Part shown: piece after piece, positions 44,973-54,113 of the stretch
Position numbering within the stretch: position 1 is the first letter of the stretch
How the letters are laid out: each line of letters opens with the position of its first letter
Source: Robiginitomaculum sp.
GTDB lineage: Bacteria; Pseudomonadota; Alphaproteobacteria; Caulobacterales; Maricaulaceae
Direction: 5' to 3'
Length of the DNA: 64,000 nt
Assembly (NCBI GenBank): GCA_002733605.1
Contig: NVWK01000006.1
Location: 62,001-126,000, forward strand
Program-made: the position numbers and the translations under genes
The notes under the pieces: generated by a model
The model's database searches: none
Told to the model about the DNA's origin: nothing
Seen by the model: only the letters and a program-made list of their open reading frames with translations

Positions 44973-45614
44973 ATGTTTAACTTAGAGCTTTTCATGTCCG
45001 CCTTTGCGGTTTTGTTTGTCATTATCGATCCGCCCGGATGTGCGCCGATTTTTGCAACCCTAACACAAGGCACATCGAGGCGCCATCAGCGCGTGATGGC
45101 GTTTAAATCTGTTGCCGTGGCGGCGGCAATATTATTCCTGTTTGCCCTGTTCGGGGAACAGCTATTTAAGGCCCTACATATCGATTATGATGCTTTGCGG
45201 ATCGCGGGCGGTATCATGTTGTTTATCATTGCTTTGCAAATGGTGTTCGAAAAACGCACCGAACAACGCGAGCACCGCGCCGAAGAAGCGCTAGAGATCA
45301 TTGATGATCCAGAGGATATATCCGTCTTTCCCATGGGCATTCCCATGATTGCCGGGCCGGGAACCATCGCGTCTCTGCTTTTGTTGATGTCGGAAGACCC
45401 GAGCTTTGGCGATCAGATTTCTATTTTGGCCGCGCTCACTGCCGTCTTGCTGTTCAGCCTGCTTTCCTTTTTAGTCGCGGGCTGGTTGATGAAAATCATG
45501 GGAAAAACATTTACCAATGTGCTGACCCGGGTTCTGGGATTTTTGCTGGCCACACTGGCCGCCCAATTTGTCATTGACGGTGTTCTTGGCGCTTTGTCGG
45601 GAATAGCCGGATAA
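44973..45614 (+). CDS. MarC-family integral membrane protein
   Basis: Protein of 213 residues with six predicted membrane helices. FVIIDPPGCAPIFATLTQG and FPMGIPMIAGPGTIASLLLLM are the two family signatures. It was once thought to be a resistance protein, and its function is still uncertain. A strong AAAGGAGAG ribosome site precedes the ATG. yggT follows after about 70 bases. Confidence 0.93.
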   Translation: MFNLELFMSAFAVLFVIIDPPGCAPIFATLTQGTSRRHQRVMAFKSVAVAAAILFLFALFGEQLFKALHIDYDALRIAGGIMLFIIALQMVFEKRTEQREHRAEEALEIIDDPEDISVFPMGIPMIAGPGTIASLLLLMSEDPSFGDQISILAALTAVLLFSLLSFLVAGWLMKIMGKTFTNVLTRVLGFLLATLAAQFVIDGVLGALSGIAG

Positions 45615-45681
45615 GTATAATTGGATAAGTGGTCTTGCAAGCCATACCCAGAGCGTTTAGAAGCCATAAAACGGAGAAATT

Positions 45682-45978
45682 ATGTCTAACGCTATCTTTA
45701 ATTTACTGATGAATATTATCGGCCTGTACCTGTTCATAATTTTTGCATGGGTTGTGGCAAGCTGGTTGCAAATGTTCGGTGTTATCAATGCCCGCAATCC
45801 GATGGTGCGCAATATATTGGCCGTTTTGAACGCTTTTATAGAACCTGTTGTCAACCCGATTCGCCGTATCCTTCCGTCCATGGGCGGGCTTGATCTGTCC
45901 CCGATTGTCTTGATTTTCGGCCTGTATTTCCTACGTGATATGTTGGTGAGTTTTTATAGAACCGGGTCAATATTCTAG
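45682..45978 (+). CDS. YggT-family membrane protein
   Basis: Two-helix membrane protein of 98 residues: LYLFIIFAWVVASWLQMFGVI, then NAFIEPVVNPIRRILPSMGGLDLSPIVLIFGLYFL. The family is linked to cell division and turgor control, but its role is only partly known. It is followed by folD after 9 bases. Confidence 0.93.
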   Translation: MSNAIFNLLMNIIGLYLFIIFAWVVASWLQMFGVINARNPMVRNILAVLNAFIEPVVNPIRRILPSMGGLDLSPIVLIFGLYFLRDMLVSFYRTGSIF

Positions 45979-45987
45979 GATAGACTT

Positions 45988-46908
45988 ATGGGCGATGCGT
46001 CTCTCATTGATGGCAAAGCCATTGCGGCCAAGGTACGGGCTGATGTGACCAAGGCGGTTACCGAACTTAACACCGCCCACGATTATGCACCCACTTTGGC
46101 GGTTGTTCTGGTCGGGGAAGATCCGGCCTCTCAAGTCTATGTCCGCAACAAGCACAAATTTACCCGCGAAGCCGGCATGCAGTCCTTGGAACACAAATTA
46201 CCAATCGATGTAGATGAAGACACAATAGTCGAGCTTGTGCGCACCCTTAACGCAAACGAAGCCGTGGACGGTATTCTTGTGCAACTGCCCTTACCGGACG
46301 GTATCAACACAAAACGGGTAATCGGTGAAATCGATCCAGCCAAAGATGTAGACGGGTTGACCGAAATAAGCGCCGGACGTTTGTCCTTAGGCCACGCAGG
46401 TCTTCGCCCCTGCACCCCTGTTGGCAGTGTCATCTTGGCCAAACAGGCGCTAGACGCACTGGGCCAAGACATATCCGGCAAGCATTGCGTCATCGTTGGT
46501 CGTTCCATTCTCGTCGGCAAACCAGCCGCATTTTTATTCCTTGAACAAAACTGCACAGTGACCATTGCCCATTCCCGCACCAAAGACCTCGCGGGCGTAT
46601 GCCGAAGCGCTGACATTCTCGTGGCCGCCGTGGGTCGCCCATTGATGGTCAAAGGCGATTGGATCAAACCCGGTGCCATCATCATTGATGTCGGGATCAA
46701 CCGCGTGCCCAATACAAATCCAAATGCCAAGCGCGCCACTAAATTGGTCGGAGATGTAGATTTCGAGGCCGCGTCAAAAATCGCAGCCGCCATTACACCA
46801 GTGCCCGGCGGCGTCGGGCCCATGACCATTGCCTGCCTTTTACGCAATACGGTCTTGGCCGCATGTGCAAGGCGTGGCTGGAACGTGCCAGACGTTTTGT
46901 TGTCATAA
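45988..46908 (+). CDS. folD: Methylenetetrahydrofolate dehydrogenase / cyclohydrolase
   Basis: Bifunctional folate enzyme supplying 10-formyl-THF, the cofactor PurH needs. The 306 residues show the catalytic lysine region [30 protein letters not shown], the NADP motif [11 protein letters not shown] and the end [13 protein letters not shown]. It is slightly longer than E. coli FolD (288). Confidence 0.97.
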   Translation: MGDASLIDGKAIAAKVRADVTKAVTELNTAHDYAPTLAVVLVGEDPASQVYVRNKHKFTREAGMQSLEHKLPIDVDEDTIVELVRTLNANEAVDGILVQLPLPDGINTKRVIGEIDPAKDVDGLTEISAGRLSLGHAGLRPCTPVGSVILAKQALDALGQDISGKHCVIVGRSILVGKPAAFLFLEQNCTVTIAHSRTKDLAGVCRSADILVAAVGRPLMVKGDWIKPGAIIIDVGINRVPNTNPNAKRATKLVGDVDFEAASKIAAAITPVPGGVGPMTIACLLRNTVLAACARRGWNVPDVLLS

Positions 46909-46918
46909 GGGGGCGGGT

Positions 46919-47581
46919 ATGGATGTTCATATCATAGCGATTGCAGGGGGGAGTTGTTCCGGCAAAACCCGCTTGGCCGATCACACCCATAAAGCCCTTA
47001 ATGAAGATGTGTTGATCGATGCGGCCTTTAAGGATGCGGTGTTGGCGGACAAGGTCTGCACCATCGTAAGACAGGACAATTATTATCTCGATTATGGCGG
47101 CGCCAACCCCGGCGATCCATTGCCAAACTTCGATCATCCAAATGCGTTCGAATGGGATTTGCTCCGCGATCAATTACTGGCATTGAAATCTGGCAAGCCG
47201 GTCGACATTCCGACATATGACTTTGTCACCCACCGTCGCGCCGAACCGGTTTTGCGGGTTGAGCCACGGCCGATTATTTTGATCGAAGGCATTCTGCTGC
47301 TCTCACAACCAGAACTTCTCTCCGTGTATGACAAAATATTCTTCGTCAAATGCTCCGAGGATGTGCGTCTGGACCGCCGCCTAAAACGCGATGTGATTGA
47401 ACGTGGACGTACACCCGAAAGCATTCGCACCCAGTTTGCCAAGGATGTCGCCCCGATGCAGGCCGAATTTGTGGACCCGTCCCAAGAACATGCGGACGTC
47501 ATTATTACCCAAGACATGTGTGGCCTCGACGTGATTATGAACTCCGGCCCCCTGATCAGTTATTGCCGCTCTCTGCTATAA
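46919..47581 (+). CDS. udk: Uridine kinase-like P-loop kinase
   Basis: Phosphoribulokinase/uridine kinase family, 220 residues. The Walker A is GGSCSGKT, the substrate-side QDNYYLDYGG follows, then NFDHPNAFEWDLL, IPTYDFVTHRRA and the Walker B LIEGILLL, then DVRLDRRLKRDVIERGRTPES. The family usually phosphorylates uridine and cytidine. Cysteine in place of the common Gly in the P-loop is a minor deviation. The start lies 10 bases after the folD stop. Confidence 0.88.
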   Translation: MDVHIIAIAGGSCSGKTRLADHTHKALNEDVLIDAAFKDAVLADKVCTIVRQDNYYLDYGGANPGDPLPNFDHPNAFEWDLLRDQLLALKSGKPVDIPTYDFVTHRRAEPVLRVEPRPIILIEGILLLSQPELLSVYDKIFFVKCSEDVRLDRRLKRDVIERGRTPESIRTQFAKDVAPMQAEFVDPSQEHADVIITQDMCGLDVIMNSGPLISYCRSLL

Positions 47582-47593
47582 CTAATCTGCGCT

Positions 47594-48019
47594 CTAATCA
47601 GCCTGTGCTTTAAGCCCATACATTGGCAACAGTAAAGGCACGGCGAAAAGAGTGTTAAACACGGCGTTTGACGCCACCCCCGAAGCCACAGATCCTACAC
47701 TGTCAATGACATACCAGATCAGAATCGCCCAAAACCCTATACGCACGGTGCGCACATCCCCTGTTTTTGCAGCGGGTGCGATGATGCCACCTAAAAGAAT
47801 GGCCAGACTTGCTAGTAACCCTGCGCCGATGGACGAGAGCCATTGTGTATTTTTGCTCAAAGGTTGCGCCGTATTGTCAATCGGCCAGTCCAGAACATCG
47901 ATGATAAACCGGGCCGGAAAGTTGATGGATGTATAAGGGGCAAGGGCCCAGAACACGGCAAAAACACCATATCCTATGGCCATCATAAATATAAATTTTG
48001 CGCGTAAATCTAGCGACAT
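47594..48019 (-). CDS. Hypothetical membrane protein
   Basis: Not recognised. The 141 residues form about four hydrophobic segments (residues 9-29, 62-83, 95-115, 117-135), with a polar loop containing DNTAQPLSKNTQW. The start at 48019 has AAAGGAGAAAGAG directly upstream; the longer frame from 48076 does not. It is divergent from the MmyB-type regulator, which may control it. Confidence 0.72.
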   Translation of the reverse strand: MSLDLRAKFIFMMAIGYGVFAVFWALAPYTSINFPARFIIDVLDWPIDNTAQPLSKNTQWLSSIGAGLLASLAILLGGIIAPAAKTGDVRTVRIGFWAILIWYVIDSVGSVASGVASNAVFNTLFAVPLLLPMYGLKAQAD

Positions 48020-48109
48020 CTCTTTCTCCTTTTTAAACGTGACCCTACAAATATTCATTCTGGTGCATGAAAACAATTACCTCTAAGGTAAGTGCATTGA
48101 GACTGTATT

Positions 48110-48889
48110 TTGATAAAAGCAGGCATGTTGGAACGATTTGGAGATATTTTACGCCGCTGGCGCCAAGAGGGACGCTATAGCCAATTACAATGCGCATTAC
48201 AGGCCAATGTATCGGCGCGCCATCTCAGTTTTCTGGAAACGGGACGCGCCCAACCAAGCCGGTCTATGGTCATGCAATTGGGCAATTGCCTGTCGCGCTC
48301 CAAGCAGGACATAAATCAGGCCATGTTGGTGGCAGGCTTCGCGCCGAGCTATCCTAAATTATCAGCAGACCACACGGATTTGGCACCCCTACATACCGCT
48401 CTGGAACAATTGCTCGACAATCATATGCCGTTCCCGGCCTTTGTCATGGATCGGCACTGGAATTTGGTGAACGCCAATGCCGTTGCGGTAGCGTTGTTTG
48501 GAGAGCTTGGGTTTGCAAACTACACCAATTTGATAGAGGCTATAATCGCAGATGAGGGCCGCCATATTATAAATTGGCCCGAAGTCCTGTCGCTTATGTT
48601 GGAACGTTTGCGCAGCGAGATCGCCCATTTTGGGATTGATGAGAAACTGTCGGCATTGGAAACGCAATTGGCAGACTGCGTCGGGTGGGATAAAAATGGG
48701 TACACACATAATTATGGCCAAGCCGTGATTCCAACCCGGTTTAAATTGCAAGGTGTTGAGGTTTCTCTGTTCTCCATACTTGCCCAGTTTGGCGCCGTGC
48801 AGGATGTTTTTGCGAGCGAGTTGAAAGCAGAACTCATCTTCCCAATGGACGAGGCAAGCCGTGAGTTCTTTGAAAAACGGTTCGGTTAG
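48110..48889 (+). CDS. XRE-family regulator with MmyB-like ligand domain
   Basis: Transcriptional regulator of 259 residues. The helix-turn-helix is in residues about 8-65 (LRRWRQEGRYSQLQCALQANVSARHLSFLETGRAQPS), and the C-terminal PAS-like MmyB domain has PFPAFVMDRHWNLVNANAVAVALFG and QGVEVSLFSILAQFGAVQDVFASELKAELIFPMDE. This class is thought to bind small hydrophobic ligands. It probably regulates itself and the divergent membrane protein. Its stop overlaps the convergent gene by 4 bases. Confidence 0.88.
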   Translation: MIKAGMLERFGDILRRWRQEGRYSQLQCALQANVSARHLSFLETGRAQPSRSMVMQLGNCLSRSKQDINQAMLVAGFAPSYPKLSADHTDLAPLHTALEQLLDNHMPFPAFVMDRHWNLVNANAVAVALFGELGFANYTNLIEAIIADEGRHIINWPEVLSLMLERLRSEIAHFGIDEKLSALETQLADCVGWDKNGYTHNYGQAVIPTRFKLQGVEVSLFSILAQFGAVQDVFASELKAELIFPMDEASREFFEKRFG

Positions 48890-51800
48890 CTCGAAGTGAA
48901 AGCTTTCAAACGGCTTTCAATTTCCGGTTTGATCCGCGCAATGCTTTCCTCTTTTACAGGGCCGTAGCCGCGTATTTTCATAATGCGGGAGATGATGGCA
49001 ATGGCCTCGGCGCGGTTGTCAGGCTTTAAATGTGTTGTCAGGGTTCCCAAAACCTGCTCGCCCCAAACGATAAGTTCCCGCTCGGTTTTACGCTCGTCCG
49101 AATAGCCAAACACGTCAAATGCAGATCCGCGTAAAAATTTCAGCTTGGCCAACACCGCGAAACCATGCTTCATCCAAGGTCCAAAACTTTTCTTTTTCGG
49201 GCGTCCACGTGCGTCAAGTTCTCCGTTAAGCGCGGGCGGAGCAAGATGGTAATTGAGGCTGTAATCCCCTTCAAACTGCGCCGCGATTTTCGCTTTAAAC
49301 TGTGGGTCCGTATGTAGGCGCGCCACTTCATACTCGTCCTTATACGACATAAGTTTGAACAGGGAACGAGCCGCAGCCTCGGTGAATTTCATATCTGTGC
49401 CTAATGCGGATTCTGCCGTTTTTATGCTAGAAATAGTCGCTAAATACCGCAACGCCCAACCGGTGTTTTGGTAATCAGTTAGGAATTCACTCCGTTTTTC
49501 GATCAGGCTGTCGAGTGTCTCCGGTGCGTCTACTTTCGGGTTGATATAGGCGTCAACAAATGCAGGGTCATGCGCCGCAAGCCGCCCCCACGCGAAGGCA
49601 CGTTTATTAGCCTCGGGTGCAACACCGTTAAGTTCGATCGCGCGCATGAGCGCCTTGTACCCAACCGGAATAAGCCCCGATTGCCACGCCGTCCCCATTA
49701 ACATCACATTGGCATAGACCGAATTGCCCATCAGGGTTTCAGCCGCCTTATTCGCGTCAAAACTGGTCAGGTTTTTCTTGCCCAGCGCGTTGGCCAGCGA
49801 GGCAAACCGCATATCCGTCTGCAAGTCCATATCTGCATCGCGGGTGAAGCCACCTGTTGGCATATGGGCCGCATTCACAACGCTTTTGGTGTGTCCTTTA
49901 CGGTAGGTTTTCATGGCCTGCTCGGAAGAGCTGACCACTAAATCACACCCGAGTAGCGCATCGGCTTGCTGGGCTTCGATACGCACTTGATTGAGATTTT
50001 CGGGCTTGGCACCAATACGGATATAACTCAGGACTGGCCCGAATTTTTGCGCAAAACCGGTAAAGTCGAGTACGCTCGTACCTTTGTCTTCCAGATGTGC
50101 GGCCATTGTAATCAGCGCCCCGACGGTAACAACACCGGTGCCGCCAACGCCAGTGACCAGTAAATCGAAAGGTGTATCGAGGGACGGTAGCTCAGGGGTA
50201 GGGAGGGCGGAAATTTTTGCGTCAAATTCTGTGCCGGCCAGTGCAGGTGTTTTTGCGCGGCGCTTGCCACCTTCAACGGTCACGAAGCTAGGGCAAAATC
50301 CGTTCAGGCAGGAGAAATCTTTGTTGCAGGTGTTTTGGTTGATCTGCCGCTTACGGCCAAACTCGGTTTCCAGCGGCTCGACAGAAAGGCAATTGGAGGC
50401 GATTGAGCAATCCCCGCACCCTTCACAGACAAGCTCGTTAATAACGGCAAAACGGGCAGGGTCTTCCAATTGGCCGCGCTTGCGGCGCTTGCGTTTTTCG
50501 GTCGCACACGCCTGTTCATAGATCAGGACACTAACGCCTTTAATCTCGCGCAACCGGCGTTGAACGGCGTCAAGTTCGTCGCGGTGATGCAGGGTCGTGC
50601 CTGAAGGGAAGTTCGCAAGGTTAAACTTTTCCGGCATGTCCGAAACAAGCGCAATTGTCTCAATGCCTTCTGCGCGCACATTATGGGCAATGGATTTGAC
50701 ACTGACCGGCCCGTCAACCGGTTGCCCGCCTGTCATGGCGACCGCGTCATTATAAAGAATTTTATAGGTGATATTGATGTTCGCGGCTTGGGCTTGGCGG
50801 ATGGCCATAGAACCGGAATGATAATACGTGCCTTCGCCCAGGTTTTGGAAAATATGCTTGCCGCCATTATAGCGTGCACGGGCGATCCAGTTCACCCCTT
50901 CGCCGCCCATCTGGATCAGGGATGAAGTTTCACGGTCCATCCAACTCGCCATGAAATGACAGCCGATACCGGCCAGAGCTTGGGAGCCTTCCGGCACTTT
51001 GGTCGAGGTGTTATGTGGACAGCCGGAGCAAAAATAAGGTGTGCGTCTTGTCTCGTAATCTTGAGCACTTTCCTGAGCGGGCTTAAGCAGAGCCTTTGCC
51101 CTTTTGACAAACCCGTGACCTTTGAAATTTGCGTCAAGGCGTTTGGCCAACGCTTGCGCCACTTGCAGAGGCGACAATTCCCCCGTCCATGGCAGCAGGT
51201 CTTTGCCGTCTGCCCCATATTTCCCCACCATCAATTTCGGCTTGCTGCCCGGATGATCATAGTAATATTCTTTAAACTGGCTCTCGATAATGCCGCGTTT
51301 TTCTTCGACGATGAACAGCTCTGTTTTACCCTTGGCAAAGGCCATCGCCCCAAGGCCCTCAAGCGGCCAGACCATGCCGACTTTATAAATATCGATGCCG
51401 AGTTTCTTACAGGCTTTCTCGTCCAAATCCAGAAGCCGCAAAGCCTCCATCGTGTCCAGATGTGCTTTCCCTGTCGTGACAATCCCGAACCGCGCTTTGT
51501 GATTATACAAAATACGGTCAATCGGATTGGCCTGTGCAAAGGCGATGGCGGCGCGTTTCTTGGCGGCTAAACGCTCCTCGATCTGCGGGCCGGGAAGATC
51601 GGGCCAGCGGTAATGCAGACCGGTTGACGGGATGGTGAAATCGGGTGTTTTAAACACGCGTGGCGTTTTAATCTCAACGGAACAAGCCGATTCTACAGTT
51701 TCCGACACGGCCTTAAATCCGACCCACATACCGCTATAGCGTGACATTGCAAATCCGTACGCGCCAAATTCCAGATATTCCTCGACGCTGGCCGGATTGA

Positions 51801-52311
51801 GAATTGGCATGAAAAATGTCATGAAGGCGACGTCCGATTGATGCCCCATGGATGAGGACACACAGCCATGATCATCCCCCGCCACCACCAGCACGCCGCC
51901 CCTCGGGGACGAGCCATAGGCGTTGCCGTGCTTAAGCGCGTCTCCGGCGCGGTCAATGCCCGGGCCTTTGCCGTACCAGATACCAAACACACCGTCGACA
52001 GTGCTATCAGAATCGGTCTCGACCTGCTGTGTGCCTAAAATGGCTGTGGCCGCAAGCTCTTCATTAACCGCTGGCAAGAACTCTATATCGGCTTTCTCAA
52101 GCTGGTCTTTCGCTCGCCATAATTCCAGATCATAACTGCCAAGCGGGGACCCGCGATATCCCGATATATATCCAGCCGTGTTGAGGCCCGCCCGCTGATC
52201 TCTGGCCCGTTGATCCAGAGCAATCCGCACAAGCGCCTGCGTTCCTGTCAGGAACACGCGCCCATTTTTCTGGGTATATTTGTCTTCTAATGTATATTTA
52301 AAGTTGGTCAT
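48886..52311 (-). CDS. Indolepyruvate ferredoxin oxidoreductase family protein (IorA-IorB fusion)
   Basis: Very large 2-oxoacid oxidoreductase of 1141 residues. The N-terminal part has GLNTAGYISGYRGSPLGSYD and AVNEELAATAILGTQQVE of the pyrimidine/pyrophosphate domains, with a TPP site further on (GDGEGVNW-like GGEGVNWIARARYNGGKHIFQNLGEGTYYHS). A 4Fe-4S insertion holds CEGCGDCSIASNCLSVEP, and the C-terminal IorB-like gamma domain has VTGVGGTGVVTVGALI. The family oxidises arylpyruvates to arylacetyl-CoA with ferredoxin. In this window phenylpyruvate would give phenylacetyl-CoA for PaaABCE, but other 2-oxoacids are possible. Start 52311 fits the family; an in-frame ATG at 52329 is an alternative. 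Confidence 0.93.
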   Translation of the reverse strand: MTNFKYTLEDKYTQKNGRVFLTGTQALVRIALDQRARDQRAGLNTAGYISGYRGSPLGSYDLELWRAKDQLEKADIEFLPAVNEELAATAILGTQQVETDSDSTVDGVFGIWYGKGPGIDRAGDALKHGNAYGSSPRGGVLVVAGDDHGCVSSSMGHQSDVAFMTFFMPILNPASVEEYLEFGAYGFAMSRYSGMWVGFKAVSETVESACSVEIKTPRVFKTPDFTIPSTGLHYRWPDLPGPQIEERLAAKKRAAIAFAQANPIDRILYNHKARFGIVTTGKAHLDTMEALRLLDLDEKACKKLGIDIYKVGMVWPLEGLGAMAFAKGKTELFIVEEKRGIIESQFKEYYYDHPGSKPKLMVGKYGADGKDLLPWTGELSPLQVAQALAKRLDANFKGHGFVKRAKALLKPAQESAQDYETRRTPYFCSGCPHNTSTKVPEGSQALAGIGCHFMASWMDRETSSLIQMGGEGVNWIARARYNGGKHIFQNLGEGTYYHSGSMAIRQAQAANINITYKILYNDAVAMTGGQPVDGPVSVKSIAHNVRAEGIETIALVSDMPEKFNLANFPSGTTLHHRDELDAVQRRLREIKGVSVLIYEQACATEKRKRRKRGQLEDPARFAVINELVCEGCGDCSIASNCLSVEPLETEFGRKRQINQNTCNKDFSCLNGFCPSFVTVEGGKRRAKTPALAGTEFDAKISALPTPELPSLDTPFDLLVTGVGGTGVVTVGALITMAAHLEDKGTSVLDFTGFAQKFGPVLSYIRIGAKPENLNQVRIEAQQADALLGCDLVVSSSEQAMKTYRKGHTKSVVNAAHMPTGGFTRDADMDLQTDMRFASLANALGKKNLTSFDANKAAETLMGNSVYANVMLMGTAWQSGLIPVGYKALMRAIELNGVAPEANKRAFAWGRLAAHDPAFVDAYINPKVDAPETLDSLIEKRSEFLTDYQNTGWALRYLATISSIKTAESALGTDMKFTEAAARSLFKLMSYKDEYEVARLHTDPQFKAKIAAQFEGDYSLNYHLAPPALNGELDARGRPKKKSFGPWMKHGFAVLAKLKFLRGSAFDVFGYSDERKTERELIVWGEQVLGTLTTHLKPDNRAEAIAIISRIMKIRGYGPVKEESIARIKPEIESRLKAFTSS

Positions 52312-52336
52312 TGGGATAAATATATCCATTTCATTC

Positions 52337-52418
52337 GAATATATCTACCAAATATACCGTTATGACCGTAAATAATGATAAATATTGCCAAATAAGAATA
52401 TATAATGGTAGGTATACC
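52337..52418. promoter_or_regulatory. Two spaced direct-repeat elements between ior and lrp genes
   Basis: GAATATAT...TATACC occurs at 52337-52358 and again at 52396-52418, with starts 59 bp apart. The inner parts read CTACCAA and GGTAGG, roughly inverted to each other. They sit in the divergent region of an Lrp-type regulator and its likely target, and the second reaches the lrp ribosome site. Lrp binding is inferred. Confidence 0.4.
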
Positions 52419-52421
52419 CTC

Positions 52422-52880
52422 ATGGAAGCTATAGATGAAAGAATATTGAAAGCGCTGCAACGTGATGGCCGTTTGACCAATCAGCAATTGGCCGCCGATG
52501 TTGGCATGTCAGCTTCGGCCTGTTGGCGGCGGGTCAAAGCGCTTGAGCAGAGCGGCGTGATTACGAAATATTGCGCTTTGGTTGACCGCGAAAAATCAGG
52601 GCATACCCTGTCGGCCATTCTGTATGTCAGTCTCGACCGCCAAGGCATTGATAATGTCAGCGCCTTTGTCGCCAGTATTCAAAGCCGCCCTGAAATTCTG
52701 GAATGTCTGGCAACCACGGGCGATGCAGATTATCATCTTCGGGTCGTGACAAAAGACATGCAGGCCTATAATCATTTCCTCGACAACTTTCTTTTGCGCC
52801 TTTCCGGTGTGCGCCAAGTGCGCTCTAACGTGGTCTTGAAGGAAATTAAAATGGACGTAGCATTACCTTTTGAGGACTAA
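52422..52880 (+). CDS. Lrp/AsnC-family regulator
   Basis: Feast/famine regulator of 152 residues with an N-terminal winged helix (IDERILKALQRDGRLTNQQLAADVGMSASACWRRVKALE) and a C-terminal RAM ligand domain (ILECLATTGDADYHLRVVTKDMQAY). It is divergent from the arylpyruvate oxidoreductase, its probable target, and is followed immediately by a ferredoxin reductase. An aromatic amino acid as ligand is likely but unproven. The start at MEAIDER fits the family; the frame upstream is not needed. Confidence 0.93.
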   Translation: MEAIDERILKALQRDGRLTNQQLAADVGMSASACWRRVKALEQSGVITKYCALVDREKSGHTLSAILYVSLDRQGIDNVSAFVASIQSRPEILECLATTGDADYHLRVVTKDMQAYNHFLDNFLLRLSGVRQVRSNVVLKEIKMDVALPFED

Positions 52881-54095
52881 ATGACTGAGACATGTATTAT
52901 TATCGGAGCCAGCCACGCGGGTGGGCAGGTGGCCATTAGTTTGCGGCAAGCTGGATGGACGGGGAAAATCACTCTGATCGGCGAAGAATCGTATCTGCCC
53001 TATCACCGTCCACCCTTGTCCAAAGATTTCCTGTCAGGCGGCAAAGATTTATCAGAGATCACCATTCGCCCCGAATCTACATATGAAATGGCCGATGTCG
53101 AGTGCCTTCTGGGCGATGCAGTTACACAAATCGATCGGGACAAAAAACAGATCGTGCGCGCAGACGGCCAAACCCTGTCCTATGACAAGCTTGTCCTGTG
53201 CACAGGCGCACGACCAAGAGAGTTGCCCATTCAGGGAGCGGATTTGCCAAATGTATTTTACTTGCGAAATGCAGCCGATGTATTGGCGATCAAGGTGCAG
53301 GTGAAACCGGGTCGTAAAGCAGTGATTATTGGCGGTGGCTATATCGGTCTGGAAACGGCGGCCAGCTTGACCAAGCAGAGCATGCAGGTGTGCGTTCTGG
53401 AAATGGCCGAGCGCATATTGCAAAGGGTTACGGCTCCCATCATGTCCGGCTTTTATAAGCGGGTACATGAGAGCGAAGGCGTTAAAGTTTTTGAAAACTG
53501 TGTGGCCGGAGAAATTGCCAAAACGCCTACAGGGTTAAAGGTCATTACGCCTAAGGAAGAATTTGAAGGTGACATGGTCATTATCGGGATTGGCGTGGTT
53601 CCCAATACGGAATTAGCACAAGAGGCAGGGCTTGAGGTTGGCAACGGGATTGTTGTCGATGAGTTTTGCTGTACGTCTGATCCACATATTTATGCGTGTG
53701 GTGATGTGACATGGCATTATAATCCTATTTATGATCGCCATATACGCCTCGAATCGGTACCTAATGCCACCGATCAAGCCAAAACAATTGCCGGTGCGCT
53801 GACGGGTAAAAATAAGCCGTATAGTGCTTTGCCATGGTTCTGGTCAGACCAGTTCGATTTGAAACTGCAAATCGCAGGCCTCTCGGCAGGATTTGACGAT
53901 CTGGTTTTGCGCGGTGATCCGCAAGAAGGGCGCAGCTTTGCCGCATTTTATTTCAAGGGCGAGCGGTTACTCGCCGTGGACGCGGTCAATCGGCCTCAGG
54001 AATATATGATCGGGCGGCGCCTAATCCCGATGAACAAAATCATTGATAAAAAAGCATTGGCGGACGAGGCGGTCGCGCTTAAAACATTGCTGTAA
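52881..54095 (+). CDS. NAD(P)H-ferredoxin reductase (BphA4/FdR family)
   Basis: FAD oxidoreductase of 404 residues with two nucleotide-binding folds: IIIGASHAGGQVAISLRQ at the N-terminus and VIIGGGYIGLETAASL near residue 150. LPYHRPPLSKDFLSG and CTSDPHIYACGDVTWHYN are family hallmarks, and the C-terminal domain reads WFWSDQFDLKLQIAGL. It starts directly after the Lrp gene stop. It may recycle ferredoxin used by the oxidoreductase opposite or serve an oxygenase. No ferredoxin gene is adjacent. Confidence 0.93.
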   Translation: MTETCIIIGASHAGGQVAISLRQAGWTGKITLIGEESYLPYHRPPLSKDFLSGGKDLSEITIRPESTYEMADVECLLGDAVTQIDRDKKQIVRADGQTLSYDKLVLCTGARPRELPIQGADLPNVFYLRNAADVLAIKVQVKPGRKAVIIGGGYIGLETAASLTKQSMQVCVLEMAERILQRVTAPIMSGFYKRVHESEGVKVFENCVAGEIAKTPTGLKVITPKEEFEGDMVIIGIGVVPNTELAQEAGLEVGNGIVVDEFCCTSDPHIYACGDVTWHYNPIYDRHIRLESVPNATDQAKTIAGALTGKNKPYSALPWFWSDQFDLKLQIAGLSAGFDDLVLRGDPQEGRSFAAFYFKGERLLAVDAVNRPQEYMIGRRLIPMNKIIDKKALADEAVALKTLL

Positions 54096-54113
54096 GTTAA
54101 GGTGGAGATATCT

